Origin: Nonomuraea muscovyensis
Lineage (GTDB): Bacteria > Actinomycetota > Actinomycetes > Streptosporangiales > Streptosporangiaceae
Assembly (NCBI RefSeq): GCF_014207745.1
Contig: NZ_JACHJB010000001.1
Coordinates: 2,046,001-2,110,000 of the forward strand
Reading direction: 5' to 3'
DNA length: 64,000 bases
Shown: positions 26,532-35,987 of the stretch, in pieces
Numbering within the stretch: position 1 is the stretch's first letter
How the letters are laid out: every line of letters starts with the position of its first letter
Position numbers and translations under genes: made by a program
Notes under the pieces: generated by a model
What the model was told of the DNA's origin: nothing
The model's input: the letters and a program-made list of their open reading frames with translations, nothing else
Databases searched by the model: none

Positions 26532-26753
26532 CTAGCGACGTCCGGACGAACGCTCGTCGTCGTCGCCGTAGTCGTCGGCGTAATCGGCATAGCGATCAGC
26601 CAGCTCATCGTTGAGGTCGTCGGCGTCGTCATTGCGGCCGGGGTCTCCGACCCCGAGTTCGTCGCGAAGACGGTCAAGATCCGTGCCACCGCTGTTGTAC
26701 TTCAGCTGGCGAGCAACCTTGACCTGCTTGGCCTTTGCTCGGCCGCGCCCCAT
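26532..26753 (-). CDS. DUF3073 domain protein
   Basis: A 73-residue hydrophilic protein starting MGRGRAKAKQVKVARQLKYN, the invariant beginning of DUF3073, followed by a very acidic Asp/Tyr-rich C-terminus (ADRYADYADDYGDDDE). The basic head/acidic tail layout is typical. The function is unknown. The location between purM and a branched-chain amino acid dehydrogenase gene is conserved in Streptomyces. Start ATG 26753 has GAGGGGG about 9 nt upstream; longer in-frame starts lack the family N-terminus. Confidence 0.9.
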   Translation of the reverse strand: MGRGRAKAKQVKVARQLKYNSGGTDLDRLRDELGVGDPGRNDDADDLNDELADRYADYADDYGDDDERSSGRR

Positions 26754-26904
26754 TGGCTCGACCCCCTCGTGTGGGGTCGTCCCCGACCCCTCGTCGCTAA
26801 CGCACCACACGCTGACCCCGCCTGACTACGGGCGTCAGCCTATCGTTCGCCTATTACCGTACCTGTTTTGTGCCCAGCTCGGTACGTCGTATGGGCGTGG
26901 GGCG

Positions 26905-27984
26905 TCAGTGGCTCAGCCAAATGGCCCTAATCCGCCCGACTTCCGACATTCTGCGCTCGGCTAGCCTATCGGCTGCGACAGCCGGGGGTACGCCCTCGTC
27001 CGAGGCGATCTCGAAAATCTTCAGCGTGGTGTCGTAGATCCCGGCCGCCTTGGCCCTGGCACGATCCATGTCGAAGCCCCGGATCTCGTCGGCCACCTGG
27101 ATGACGCCACCCGAGTTGACCACGTAGTCGGGGGCGTAGAGGATGTCACGCTCGGCGAGCTGCTTCTCCACGCCCGGATGCGCGAGCTGGTTGTTGGCCG
27201 CGCCGCAGACGACCTTGGCCCGCAGCCGGGCCACCGTGGCGTCGTCGAGCGCGCCGCCCAGCGCGCAGGGCGCGAAGACGTCGATGTCGGCGGAGGTCAG
27301 CGCCTCGGCGTCGGCCACCACCTCGACCTCGGGCCGCCGCTGCCGCACGCGCTCGATCGCCTGCTCGCTGACGTCGCAGATCACCACCTCGGCGCCGTCC
27401 TCGCGCAGCAGCTCCACCAGGCGGTGGCCCACCTTGCCGACGCCCTCGACGCCGACCCGCCTGCCGAGCAGCGACGGCGTGCCCCAGACGCGCTCGGCCG
27501 AGGCCCGCATGCCCTGGAAGACGCCGAAGGCCGTCAGGATGGAGGAGTCGCCGGCGCCGCCCTGGGCGAGCGTGCGGCCGGTGACGAAACGTGACTCGCG
27601 GGCCACGACGTCCATGTCCTCGCTGTAGGTGCCGACGTCGCAGGCCGTGATGTAGCGCCCGCCGAGCGACTCGATGAACCTGCCGTAGGCGCGCAGGAGC
27701 GCCTCGCTCTTGTCGCGGGACGGGTCGCCGATGATGACGGCCTTGCCGCCGCCGTGGTCGAGCCCCGCCAGCGCGTTCTTGTAGGCCATGCCGCGCGAGA
27801 GGTTGAGCACGTCGGCCAGGGCCGCCTGCTCGCTCGCGTACGGGTAGAACCGGGTGCCCCCGAGCGCTGGGCCGAGTGCGGTGTTGTGGATGGCGATGAT
27901 GGCACGCAGGCCGCTGTGCGCGTCGGCGCAGAAGACGACCTGCTCGTGCGCGTCCTTGTGAGACGGGTCGAAGACGTCGGTCAC
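26905..27984 (-). CDS. Branched-chain amino acid (Glu/Leu/Phe/Val) dehydrogenase
   Basis: A 359-residue NAD-dependent oxidative deaminase of the valine/leucine dehydrogenase size class. It shows the substrate segment [15 protein letters not shown], the catalytic-Lys segment [14 protein letters not shown] and the Rossmann motif [16 protein letters not shown]. In Streptomyces the gene at this syntenic position is the valine dehydrogenase gene vdh, so this is probably VDH; substrate preference is inferred. It would feed 2-oxoisovalerate to the 2-oxoacid dehydrogenase complex encoded at 4.6-8.3 kb. Start GTG 27984 has AGGGAG ~10 nt upstream. Confidence 0.9.
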   Translation of the reverse strand: MTDVFDPSHKDAHEQVVFCADAHSGLRAIIAIHNTALGPALGGTRFYPYASEQAALADVLNLSRGMAYKNALAGLDHGGGKAVIIGDPSRDKSEALLRAYGRFIESLGGRYITACDVGTYSEDMDVVARESRFVTGRTLAQGGAGDSSILTAFGVFQGMRASAERVWGTPSLLGRRVGVEGVGKVGHRLVELLREDGAEVVICDVSEQAIERVRQRRPEVEVVADAEALTSADIDVFAPCALGGALDDATVARLRAKVVCGAANNQLAHPGVEKQLAERDILYAPDYVVNSGGVIQVADEIRGFDMDRARAKAAGIYDTTLKIFEIASDEGVPPAVAADRLAERRMSEVGRIRAIWLSH

Positions 27985-28089
27985 GGTAGTGACTCCCTGT
28001 CCGGTCCACCGCACCTTCGCGGCGGAGATCCCTTCCAGGGTAGTGGGCACGACGGTGCGCGCCGATGGTCTTCATGACACGATGCCTCC

Positions 28090-28953
28090 GTGCTGCCCTA
28101 TGCCGCGTACCTCCGCGTCTACGAGCCGTTGACCGCCTTCCCCGAGTCCCAGCAGAAGGTCTGGGCCGACTACGCCGACTCGCGCGACCGGCCGCGCCGC
28201 GCCAACGCGCTCGGTCACGAGCACGGCGAGTCGGTGCGGCGCCTGCTCGGCACGCCTCCTCAGCCGGTGCCCGCTCAAGAGAGCCCCAACGCCTATCTAC
28301 GGCGCGTCGAGGACCGCCTCTACGTCTGTCCCTGGCAGACGCGCCTGCGCTCCTGGCTGGCCTTCTCACGGCTGCGTGGCAGCACTCCCGCGAAGCTGCT
28401 GGATCACATGGTCCCCAAGGCGATCGCCGAGCAGACCGCCGACGACTTCGACCGCTACAAACGAGGCGGGGGCTCCTCCGCCCTGCGCACCCACATCCGC
28501 ACCACGGCCTGGCACATGCCGCCGTCGTGGTTCGTGCCGTTCGACGGCAACGAGCGCTGGCTGGTGCTCGGCTCGGCGGCCCCCGGACAGGACGTGACCA
28601 CGGCCACGGGCCGCAACCTCATCTACGTGACGTCCATGGCGCAGGCCAGGAGGCGGGCGGCGCGGGCCCTGCAGGTGCTGCGGCGGCACCTGGGCGAGGT
28701 GGGGGCCAACCTCGACGTGGAGGACGTGGCCCGCTGGCTGGAGGAGTTCCACCCGCACTCGCTGGTCGAGCTCGACTACGGCGGCCTGGTGCACCTCATG
28801 GACGACGACGCGCTGCAGGCGGATCAGTCGGTCGCGGAGCTGTCGGCGGCCCTCACGGGCTTGGACACGGGTCAAGAAGAGCTTGCCTTCGCCATGTACC
28901 AGCGTGTCGTCCTGCGCTGGAAGTCAATGCAACTCCTGGAATCTGCCAACTGA
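28090..28953 (+). CDS. Conserved hypothetical protein (vdh-bldC intergenic family)
   Basis: A 287-residue soluble protein without a recognisable catalytic motif. It begins MLPYAAYLRVYEPLTAFPES, has a basic helical N-terminal half, a middle WHMPPSWFVPFDGNERWLVLG and a C-terminal acidic region (VELDYGGLVHLMDDDALQAD) that reads like an autonomous alpha/beta domain. A gene of this kind occupies the same place between vdh and bldC in Streptomyces. The function is unknown; given its conserved location next to bldC it may be a developmental or housekeeping factor. Start GTG 28090, with a CACGAT hexamer 6 nt upstream, is possibly leaderless. Confidence 0.85.
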   Translation: MLPYAAYLRVYEPLTAFPESQQKVWADYADSRDRPRRANALGHEHGESVRRLLGTPPQPVPAQESPNAYLRRVEDRLYVCPWQTRLRSWLAFSRLRGSTPAKLLDHMVPKAIAEQTADDFDRYKRGGGSSALRTHIRTTAWHMPPSWFVPFDGNERWLVLGSAAPGQDVTTATGRNLIYVTSMAQARRRAARALQVLRRHLGEVGANLDVEDVARWLEEFHPHSLVELDYGGLVHLMDDDALQADQSVAELSAALTGLDTGQEELAFAMYQRVVLRWKSMQLLESAN

Positions 28954-29275
28954 GCCCCAATGCAACCGTCTGACCTGCATGAGTAGGTCATGAGTAGCGG
29001 CTGCTCGCTTCTGCGAACTGAGCAGTTTGCCGTTTTCACTGCGATACCACGAAACGTGTCGCTAGAATCACCGAGCGTGACATCGCCATGGGGGCGGGCA
29101 GTTGGGTCAAAGAAGGGCTCGCCAATCGCTCAGCGTGGCGGTATGGTCACTTCGGGTGATGCCGCATATGGCCAGGAAAAGCCGCACGTTCGGGGCCATA
29201 GGGGGACATCCGTGACACGCGCAAAGGCAGTCACAGGATCGCTGAGCCGGTCCACACGGAGGAGAGGCCGCACAA
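28954..29275 (+). promoter_or_regulatory. 322-bp noncoding region upstream of bldC
   Basis: No gene is seen here. The stretch is AT-richer than its surroundings. Candidate -10 elements are TAGAAT (29063-29068) and TATGGT (~29139); a GGAGAGG ribosome-binding site precedes the bldC ATG. A long bldC leader, and possibly multiple promoters, is plausible. Confidence 0.4.
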
Positions 29276-29479
29276 ATGTCAGCTCGTACACCCGAGGCCG
29301 AGCCACTGCTCACGCCCGCCGAGGTCGCGACCATGTTCAGGGTCGACCCCAAGACCGTCACGCGGTGGGCCAAGGCGGGCAAGTTGACGTCGATTCGCAC
29401 CCTGGGGGGACACCGGCGTTACCGGGAGACCGAGGTTCGGGCTCTGCTGGCGGGGATTCCGCAGCAGCGCTCGGAGTAG
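29276..29479 (+). CDS. bldC: Developmental transcriptional regulator BldC
   Basis: A 67-residue MerR-type winged-helix protein consisting of the DNA-binding domain only. Sequence LLTPAEVATMFRVDPKTVTR, followed by WAKAGKLTSIRTLGGHRRYR, is essentially the invariant BldC sequence. BldC binds direct repeats cooperatively and controls the timing of sporulation genes. The small size is normal. ATG 29276 follows a GGAGAGG. It is separated by a noncoding region from the upstream hypothetical gene, and ~130 bp with no convincing gene lie downstream. Confidence 0.96.
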   Translation: MSARTPEAEPLLTPAEVATMFRVDPKTVTRWAKAGKLTSIRTLGGHRRYRETEVRALLAGIPQQRSE

Positions 29480-29609
29480 TGCCGGGGTTCGTCACGGACC
29501 TCAGGGGGGTTGAACGGTGGGCCAGGCCGGCGGCATGGTCCACCTCTGTGACGACGACCGTCGCATCCGGAAGCTGGCGCCGCCCGCCCGGCGCCATCCT
29601 TCCGATCCC

Positions 29610-30272
29610 CTAAGCCGGCCGCTCCCCCAGCACCTCCAGGAGCCGGCCGACGTCACCGTCATAGCGAGCGGCCGCGCCCAGGAGCGCGACCAACTGGTCG
29701 ACGAGCATCCTCTCCAGCGTCGGCCGCTCGATGTCACGGTGTTCGAGCCAGTCGAGGCCCGCGGTCTCGACCGAGGCGATCCACGAGCGCAGGGTCGCGC
29801 GCAGCACCGGACTCGGCCGCTCCACGCCCAGTTGCTTCTGGATGCGGCGCGACAGACGCTGGCGCACCCCGTCGACGATCTCGCCCACCTCGCCCGCCCG
29901 GTTGGCGGGCCCGCCGCGCAACAGAGCCGCGAACCCCGCCGCGTGCTCCTCCACGAAGTCGAAGTAGCGGGTGAGCCCCGAGGCCAGCTCGTCCAGCGGG
30001 CCACCGCCGAGCTGCGGGCGCAACCGCGACTCGAGCTGGTCGGCCGCGCCCCGCAGGGCTGCCACGTAGAGCTCCTGCTTGCCACCGAAATAGTGGTAGA
30101 CCAGCGCCCGTGAGGCGCCCGCGGCCGTGGCGACGTCGTCGATCGAGACGTCCTCGGCGTCGCGTCTGCTGAACAGTTCGAGGGCCGCCGCCATGAGCTC
30201 CTCGCGGCGGCGATCGACAGTGAGCCTGCGCCGTGCCGGCCGTGCCGTCTCGGCTGGCTTCCCGGGTGTCAC
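29610..30272 (-). CDS. TetR family transcriptional regulator
   Basis: A 220-residue repressor: HTH at residues ~22-65 (ELMAAALELFSRR, then DVSIDDVATAAGASRALVYH and YFGGKQELY) and an all-helical C-terminal ligand domain. No target gene is obvious: it converges towards bldC and is divergent from the LacI gene. Start GTG 30272 has TACTGT 6 nt upstream, consistent with a leaderless transcript. The ligand is unknown. Confidence 0.88.
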   Translation of the reverse strand: MTPGKPAETARPARRRLTVDRRREELMAAALELFSRRDAEDVSIDDVATAAGASRALVYHYFGGKQELYVAALRGAADQLESRLRPQLGGGPLDELASGLTRYFDFVEEHAAGFAALLRGGPANRAGEVGEIVDGVRQRLSRRIQKQLGVERPSPVLRATLRSWIASVETAGLDWLEHRDIERPTLERMLVDQLVALLGAAARYDGDVGRLLEVLGERPA

Positions 30273-30419
30273 ACCTGCACAGTAACCGAGCGTCCGGGCT
30301 CCCGGCGGCCATGTGACCCCGCGGTCAATATCAGGCTTACCTAACGCAGGCCGTACCCTGCGGCGAACTCGATCGTTTGGTGAGACAAGGTGCCCATCTA
30401 CGCATCGCGGGGGAGACCC

Positions 30420-31463
30420 ATGTCAGGACCACCCGTCAAGTCTTCAACCATCACCGACCTCCGGGAGATACCACGGCCCCGGCCAACGATCCGCAACGTC
30501 GCCGAACGAGCCGGCGTCTCCAAATCGCTGGTGTCACTCGTGCTGCGCGGCTCGCCGCACGTGAGCGAGCACCGGCGCCAGGCCGTCCTCCAGGCCGCCC
30601 GCGAGCTCGGCTACCGGCCGAACGCGGTCGCGCGCAGCCTGGTCGAGGGTCGTACGCATCTCGTCGGCGCGCTCGTGGCCGACCTGCACAACCCGTTCTA
30701 CGCCGAGTTCCTGGACGGCCTGCAGGAGAGCCTGCACGGCGACGGCCTGCGCATGCTCATCGGCAACAGCCAGTGGGATCCGGCGTTCGAGGACGAGGCC
30801 GTGGCCGCGTTCCTGGAGCTCCGGGTGGACGGCCTGGTCCTGTTAGGGATCGCGCCGACCAGCGAGACACTGGTCGAGGCGACCTCCTACACGCCGACGG
30901 TCGTCGTCGGGGAACGTGACATCGAACTCGACGGCGTCGACATCGTCGTGGACGACGACCGGCACGGCGCCCGGCTGGCCATCGACCACCTGGTGTCTCT
31001 GGGACACCGCAGGATCGCCCACATCGAGGGTGCCCGGCCGTCCCGGTGCGAGGGCTACCTCGTGGCCATGCGCAGGCACGCGCTCGCGCCGTACATCATG
31101 GTCGAGGCCGCCGAGGCGACCGAGGAGGGCGGCCGGACGGCGGCGCTGGCGCTGCTGACCCGCGACCCCCGTCCGACGGCGATCTTCGCCGGCAACGACG
31201 TGGTGGCGGCCGGCGTGCTCTCCGCTGCCGAGGAGCTGGGGCTCCGGGTGCCGGAGGACCTGTCGGTCGCCGGCTACGACAACACCCACCTCGCGGCCTC
31301 ACGCCACATCTCGCTCACCTCCGTGGACCAGTCGCGCCGCTCCATGGGGCGGTCGGCGGCGGCCCTGCTCAGCGACCGGATCGGCGATCCCGCGAAGGCC
31401 GCCCGGCTGCGCGAGGTGACCCCCGAGCTGATCGTACGGCGGAGCACCGGCCCCGCCGCGTGA
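30420..31463 (+). CDS. LacI family transcriptional regulator
   Basis: A 347-residue repressor with the N-terminal HTH TIRNVAERAGVSKSLVSLVL (residues ~23-42), hinge helix and a periplasmic-binding-protein-like effector domain (LVGALVADLHNPFYAEFLDG, PTAIFAGNDVVAAGVL, LSVAGYDNTHLA). The N-terminus is ~20 residues longer than usual. Start ATG 30420 has GGGGGAG 5 nt upstream; GTG 30390 is in frame. Codon 142 is TTA (30843-30845), a rare codon that in Streptomyces makes genes depend on the bldA tRNA. The effector is probably a sugar; the downstream hexosaminidase/amidase genes are candidate targets. Confidence 0.9.
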   Translation: MSGPPVKSSTITDLREIPRPRPTIRNVAERAGVSKSLVSLVLRGSPHVSEHRRQAVLQAARELGYRPNAVARSLVEGRTHLVGALVADLHNPFYAEFLDGLQESLHGDGLRMLIGNSQWDPAFEDEAVAAFLELRVDGLVLLGIAPTSETLVEATSYTPTVVVGERDIELDGVDIVVDDDRHGARLAIDHLVSLGHRRIAHIEGARPSRCEGYLVAMRRHALAPYIMVEAAEATEEGGRTAALALLTRDPRPTAIFAGNDVVAAGVLSAAEELGLRVPEDLSVAGYDNTHLAASRHISLTSVDQSRRSMGRSAAALLSDRIGDPAKAARLREVTPELIVRRSTGPAA

Positions 31464-31598
31464 GACCGCGGCGCGCTCGGGACGGGGCACCAGGCGCGCC
31501 CAAGAGCGGCTCAAGCCTCGGTCAACCCGCACAGCCGTCCCCGCCCCGGGAGGTTTACTCGTCAGGGTCATGTCACGAGCTGATCCAGGGGGACAGTC

Positions 31599-31847
31599 AT
31601 GCGTGATCCAGAACTGGTGTCCTGCGCCCAGCGCGCGGCGGCCGAACTCGAACGCGCCTGGGCCCAGTGGCGCTCGGGCCGGGGCCGCGCGGCCGACGCC
31701 GGGGCCGAGTCCGTGGCCAGCTACGTCGCCCATTCCCTCGACCACCCGTGGGGCCGCCCCCGCGTCGTGCTCGGCCTCGACGCCGAGGACGCGCGGGAGC
31801 TGGCCGCCTTGCTCCAGCGGCAGGAGGTCGGCGAACACGTCTGGTGA
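31599..31847 (+). CDS. Small conserved hypothetical protein
   Basis: An 82-residue soluble, mainly helical protein (LVSCAQRAAAELERAWAQWR, then SVASYVAHSLDHPWGRPRVV). GGGGGACAG precedes the ATG and codon use is typical for the genome, so it looks genuine. No family is recognised. It sits between the lacI and amidase genes but is separated from both, and its role cannot be inferred. Confidence 0.7.
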   Translation: MRDPELVSCAQRAAAELERAWAQWRSGRGRAADAGAESVASYVAHSLDHPWGRPRVVLGLDAEDARELAALLQRQEVGEHVW

Positions 31848-31862
31848 CCGCCCGCCTTGACG

Positions 31863-31875
31863 TACGGTGGAGGTC
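31863..31875 (+). promoter_or_regulatory. Leaderless-type -10 of the amidase gene
   Basis: TACGGT (31863-31868) lies 7 nt before ATG 31876. A GGAGG is present but only 2 nt from the ATG, too close to act well as a Shine-Dalgarno sequence. Confidence 0.5.
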
Positions 31876-32751
31876 ATGCGTGCTCTCCCAGCCACCGTTC
31901 TCGCCGCGTGCGGCCTGATCGTCTCCGCCTGCGGCGGTGCAGCCGGCAGCGCGACCGGCGGCACCGCCAGTGGCACCGTCACGGCAAGTCAGGCCGCCCA
32001 GCAGCCGCAGGCGGGCGCCGCCGCCGCGGCGACGCCGGGAGCGAGCGCCGAGGCCAGGCCCGCGCCGGCGCGGGCCAAGGGCGTCGCCGCGCCGCTGTCC
32101 GGCAAGGTCGTCGTCATCGACCCCGGTCACAACGGCGCCAACTACCGCAACCCGAAGGCCGTCAACCGCAAGGTCAACGTGCTGACCCAGTGGAAGCCGT
32201 GCGACACGACGGGCACCTCCACCGACTCCGGCTACTCCGAGGCGGCCTTCACCTGGGACGTGTCCACCCGGCTCGCCAAGATCCTCAAGAGCCGGGGTGC
32301 CACGGTCAAGCTGACGAGGCACGACAACAACGGTGTGGGCCCGTGCATCACCGAGCGGGCCGCCATCGGCAACAAGGCCAAGGCCGACGCCGCGATCTCG
32401 GTGCACGCCGACGGGTCCGCCCCGGCCAACCACGGCTTCCACGTGATCATGCCCAAGAAGATCGGCGGCCCGGTCGACCCGGTCGTCGGCGACTCGCGCG
32501 AGCTGGGGCTGGCCGTGCGCTCGGCGTTCGAAAAGGGCACCGGCCTGCCCTACTCGAACTACATCGGCAGCAAGGCGCTCAGCTTCCGCAACGACCTGGG
32601 CGGGCTCAACCTCTCGACCGTGCCGAAGATCTTCATCGAGGCCGGCAACATGCGCAACGCCGCAGAGGCGGCCAAGTTCCGGGACCCGGCGTTCCGGCAG
32701 CGGATCGCACTGGCGCTGGCGAACGGGATGCAGCACTATCTGCAGGCATGA
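31876..32751 (+). CDS. N-acetylmuramoyl-L-alanine amidase, lipoprotein
   Basis: A 291-residue zinc amidase (Amidase_3) that cleaves between MurNAc and the stem peptide. The N-terminus MRALPATVLAACGLIVSAC has a lipobox (IVSAC), so it should be anchored to the outer face of the membrane; a ~45-residue Ala/Gly/Pro linker follows. Zinc and catalytic residues are visible: DPGHNG, YSEAAFTWD, SVHADG and FIEAGNMRN. The stop overlaps the hexosaminidase start (ATGA), so both are coupled and likely act together in peptidoglycan turnover. Confidence 0.9.
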   Translation: MRALPATVLAACGLIVSACGGAAGSATGGTASGTVTASQAAQQPQAGAAAAATPGASAEARPAPARAKGVAAPLSGKVVVIDPGHNGANYRNPKAVNRKVNVLTQWKPCDTTGTSTDSGYSEAAFTWDVSTRLAKILKSRGATVKLTRHDNNGVGPCITERAAIGNKAKADAAISVHADGSAPANHGFHVIMPKKIGGPVDPVVGDSRELGLAVRSAFEKGTGLPYSNYIGSKALSFRNDLGGLNLSTVPKIFIEAGNMRNAAEAAKFRDPAFRQRIALALANGMQHYLQA

Positions 32752-34346
32752 TCCCTCGTCCGCGCATCTTCAGTCACCTGTCCGGCTCCTACGAGCTGGC
32801 CTCCGGTGCCGTCGTCTCCGGTCCGGCCGACCTGGCCGACGCCGTACGGGCCGCGCTCCCCGGTCTCGACCTGCGGCCGGGCGACTCCGGAGCGATCGAC
32901 CTGCGGCTCGACCCGGCGCTCGGGCCCGAGGCGTACAAGCTGGTGGTGGGGTCGCGCGGGGTGGAGATCACGGCGGGTGACCGGGCCGGGGCGTTCTACG
33001 CCGGCCAGTCGCTGCACCAACTGCTGCCCGACGCGTCCTACCGCTTCTCGACGGGGGGCGCGTGGAACGTGCCGGGGGTACGGGTGGAGGACGCGCCGCG
33101 CTACTCCTGGCGCGGGCTGCACGTGGACGTGGCCCGGCACTTCTTCCCCAAGCGGGAGCTCCTGCGGCTGATCAACCTGATGGCGATGCACAAGCTCAAC
33201 CGGCTCCACCTGCACCTGGCCGACGACCAGGGGTGGCGGGTGGAGAGCAGGGCCTATCCCCTGCTGCACGAGGTCGCCTCGCACCGGCCGCGCACCGCCG
33301 TCCACTTCTACGGCGAGCCCGAGGCGTACGACGACGTGCCACACGGCGGCCACTACACGCTGGACGACCTGGCCGAGCTGGGCGCCTACGCGCGTGCCCG
33401 CGAGGTCGTGATCGTGCCGGAGATCGACGTGCCGGGCCACGCCTGCGCCATCCTGGCCGCCTACCCGGAGCTCGGGCCCACGGGCGAGCGGCACGAGGTG
33501 CTCGACCGCTGGGGCATCTCCCCCGCGATCCTGTCGCCGCTGCCGCCCACGGTCGAGTTCCTGACCGTGGTCTTCGACGAGATCATCGGCGCGCTGGGCA
33601 AGGTGCCCTTCTTCCACATCGGCGGTGACGAGGTCGTGCTCGACCACTGGGCCGCCTCCCCCGAGATCGACGCCTACCGCGCGTCGCTCGGGCTGGACTC
33701 GACCGGGCCGTTGCACGCATGGTTCCTGCGGCGGCTGGCCGACGCGCTGGCGGAGCGGGGCGCGCGGGCCGTGGTGTGGGACGAGGCGTTCGTCAGCGGC
33801 GAGCTGCGGCCGGACACGGTGGTGATGCCGTGGCGCGGCATGGAGGTGGGCCGCCGGGCCGCCGCGGCCGGCCACGACGTGGTGGCCACGCCGGTGTTCC
33901 CGCTGTACTTCGACTACGCCGAGGCGGCGACGGCCGACGAGCCGATGGCGATCGGCGAGACGATCACGGTCGCGGACGTGGCGGCCTTCGACCCGGCTCC
34001 GGAGAGCTGGCCGGAGGAGTCGCGGGCGCGGGTGCTGGGGGCGCAGGCGCAGCTGTGGACCGAGCGCATCCCCGACGGCCGGACGCTCGACTACCGCACC
34101 TGGCCGCGGGCGTGCGCGCTGGCGGAGGTCACGTGGTCGGGCCGCGCCGGCGACGACTTCGCCGGGCGGCTCGGGGCGCACCTGGGGCGGCTCGACGCGC
34201 TGGGCGTCGAGTATCGGCCGCTCGACGGGCCCCGGCCGTGGCAGCGCCGCCGGCCGCACCGGCCGGGTGTCATCCGGGTGCCCGACGTCATGGAGCGCCT
34301 CGACCGCCTCACCCACGACGCCGAGTCGACCCGTCCCAGCGTGTGA
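32748..34346 (+). CDS. Beta-N-acetylhexosaminidase, GH20
   Basis: A 532-residue glycoside hydrolase: N-terminal GH20b-like domain (residues ~1-115) and catalytic TIM barrel (~120-470). The segment RGLHVDVARHFFPKRELLRL opens the barrel and the acid/base pair lies in FHIGGDEVVLDHW (Asp-Glu). GH20 enzymes use the substrate N-acetyl group as nucleophile and release GlcNAc or GalNAc. No signal peptide or membrane anchor is seen, so it is probably cytoplasmic, acting on imported or recycled saccharides. It is translationally coupled to the amidase. Confidence 0.93.
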   Translation: MIPRPRIFSHLSGSYELASGAVVSGPADLADAVRAALPGLDLRPGDSGAIDLRLDPALGPEAYKLVVGSRGVEITAGDRAGAFYAGQSLHQLLPDASYRFSTGGAWNVPGVRVEDAPRYSWRGLHVDVARHFFPKRELLRLINLMAMHKLNRLHLHLADDQGWRVESRAYPLLHEVASHRPRTAVHFYGEPEAYDDVPHGGHYTLDDLAELGAYARAREVVIVPEIDVPGHACAILAAYPELGPTGERHEVLDRWGISPAILSPLPPTVEFLTVVFDEIIGALGKVPFFHIGGDEVVLDHWAASPEIDAYRASLGLDSTGPLHAWFLRRLADALAERGARAVVWDEAFVSGELRPDTVVMPWRGMEVGRRAAAAGHDVVATPVFPLYFDYAEAATADEPMAIGETITVADVAAFDPAPESWPEESRARVLGAQAQLWTERIPDGRTLDYRTWPRACALAEVTWSGRAGDDFAGRLGAHLGRLDALGVEYRPLDGPRPWQRRRPHRPGVIRVPDVMERLDRLTHDAESTRPSV

Positions 34347-34359
34347 CCCGCCGGGCGCG

Positions 34360-34911
34360 TCAGGAGATGGGCGGGCGGTTGTGGAGGATGCGCTGGAAGA
34401 GCCGGTGGTCGCGCCACTTTCCGTTGATGGCGAGGTAGCGCGGCGCGATGCCGAACGGCTCGAAACCGGCCTTGCGCAGCACCCGCTGGGAGGCGGCGTT
34501 GTCGAGCAGCGTGCCCGCCTCGATGCGGTGCAGGCCCAGCCGCCCGCCGGCCTCCCGGCACACCTCCAGCGCCGCCCGGGTGGCCAGGCCCCGGCCGGCG
34601 TAGCCCGCGTCCACCCAGTAGCCGAGGTTGCCGCTCTGGAAGGGCCCGTACACGATGTTGGACAGGTTGAAGGCGCCGACGACCAGGTCGCCGTCGGCCA
34701 GCACCCACGGCATCAGCCGCCCTTCGGCGTGCAGTTCGAGCTGGAGCCGCACCCGCTCGCTCTGGCCGGCGAGGGTGAAGAACCCCTTGGGGCGGCGCGG
34801 CTCCCAGCGGTGCAGGTGTTCGTGGTTGCGCGCGTAGGCGTCGGTGAGCGCCTGCGCGTCGCCCTCGGTGACGAGGCGCATGACGACGCCGTCGCCGAGC
34901 GCGACCGTCAC
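34360..34911 (-). CDS. GNAT family N-acetyltransferase (RimJ/RimL type)
   Basis: A 183-residue acetyltransferase. The acetyl-CoA motif is [20 protein letters not shown] and the RimJ/L-type C-terminus reads [20 protein letters not shown]. Possible substrates are protein N-termini or small amines; the sequence does not decide. Start GTG 34911 overlaps the pyrD stop by 4 bp, so it is coupled to pyrD, although no functional link is known. Confidence 0.88.
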   Translation of the reverse strand: MTVALGDGVVMRLVTEGDAQALTDAYARNHEHLHRWEPRRPKGFFTLAGQSERVRLQLELHAEGRLMPWVLADGDLVVGAFNLSNIVYGPFQSGNLGYWVDAGYAGRGLATRAALEVCREAGGRLGLHRIEAGTLLDNAASQRVLRKAGFEPFGIAPRYLAINGKWRDHRLFQRILHNRPPIS

Positions 34912-35984
34912 CGTGCGTCCCGGGTGTCGGGGGCCGTACGGCCGATGACCTCGGTGATGGAGGAGAACCCGTGGCGGCGGACGCGCCGGGAGAGCTGCCG
35001 GTGGATGCGGGAGGCCCACAGCGGCCCGCCGTAGACCCAGCCGGTGTAGCCCTGCACGAGGGTGGCGCCCGCGAGCAGCCGCTCCCACACGTCGTCCACG
35101 TCCTCGACGCCGCCCACCGAGACGAGCGCCAGCCGGTCGCCCACCCGCGCGCGCAGCCGGCGCAGCACCTCCAGCGAGCGGCTCTTGAGCGGCCGGCCGG
35201 ACAGGCCGCCGGTCTCGCCCTCGTGCCGGATCGTGGTGTTGGTCGCGATGATGCCGTCGAGTCCCAGCTCCAGGGCGAGATCGGCGACGGCGTCCACGTC
35301 CTCGTCGGCCAGGTCGGGAGCGATCTTGACCAGGAGAGGGGTGCGGCGGGGCGTGCCGTCGGCGACGTCCTTGACGGCCGCCAGCAGCGGCCGCAGCTTG
35401 GAGACGGCCTGCAGGTCGCGCAGACCGGGCGTGTTGGGCGAGCTGACGTTCACGACCAGGTAGTCGGCCAGCGGCGCGAGCTCCTTGGCGCCGGCCACGT
35501 AGTCGGCGACGGCCTCCTGCTCGGGCACCACCTTGGTCTTGCCGATGTTGACCCCGACCACGACGGGCACGCCGCGCGTGCGGCGCAGGCGGCGGGCGGC
35601 CGCGGCGGCCCCGGCGTTGTTGAAGCCCATCCGGTTGATGACCGCCCGCTGCCGGACCAGCCTGAACAGCCGGGGCCGGGGGTTGCCCGGCTGCCCGTGC
35701 GCGGTGATGGTGCCGACCTCGACGTGGCCGAACCCGACCGCCGCCACGCCCTCGGCGCAGGCGGCGTCCTTGTCGAACCCGGCGGCCAGCCCCAGCGGCC
35801 CGGGGAAGTGCACCCCGAACGCGGTCAGGCGCAGGGCCGGGTCGTGCGGCGCGAACGCCCTGTGCAGCAGCCGCTTGAGCAGCGGCAGGGCCGACAGCAG
35901 GGCGAAGGCCCGGACGGTGAGATGGTGCACGGCCTCGGCGTCGAAACGCTGCAAGACCTGCGTGAACACGAGGCGATACATCAC
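34908..35984 (-). CDS. pyrD: Dihydroorotate dehydrogenase (quinone), class 2
   Basis: A 358-residue FMN enzyme of pyrimidine synthesis that passes electrons to quinone. The N-terminal helix ([20 protein letters not shown]) is the membrane/quinone-binding element of class 2 enzymes. [20 protein letters not shown] and [18 protein letters not shown] with the catalytic Ser are present, as is the C-terminal [20 protein letters not shown]. The rest of the pyr genes are elsewhere. Followed by the GNAT gene. Confidence 0.95.
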   Translation of the reverse strand: MMYRLVFTQVLQRFDAEAVHHLTVRAFALLSALPLLKRLLHRAFAPHDPALRLTAFGVHFPGPLGLAAGFDKDAACAEGVAAVGFGHVEVGTITAHGQPGNPRPRLFRLVRQRAVINRMGFNNAGAAAAARRLRRTRGVPVVVGVNIGKTKVVPEQEAVADYVAGAKELAPLADYLVVNVSSPNTPGLRDLQAVSKLRPLLAAVKDVADGTPRRTPLLVKIAPDLADEDVDAVADLALELGLDGIIATNTTIRHEGETGGLSGRPLKSRSLEVLRRLRARVGDRLALVSVGGVEDVDDVWERLLAGATLVQGYTGWVYGGPLWASRIHRQLSRRVRRHGFSSITEVIGRTAPDTRDAR

Positions 35985-35987
35985 GTG

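Noticed and set aside
29480..29609. Possible short gene after bldC (GTG 29517, MVHLCDDDRRIRKLA)
   Set aside because: The frame has no stop before it runs antisense into the TetR gene and lacks a ribosome-binding site; I see no support for a real product.
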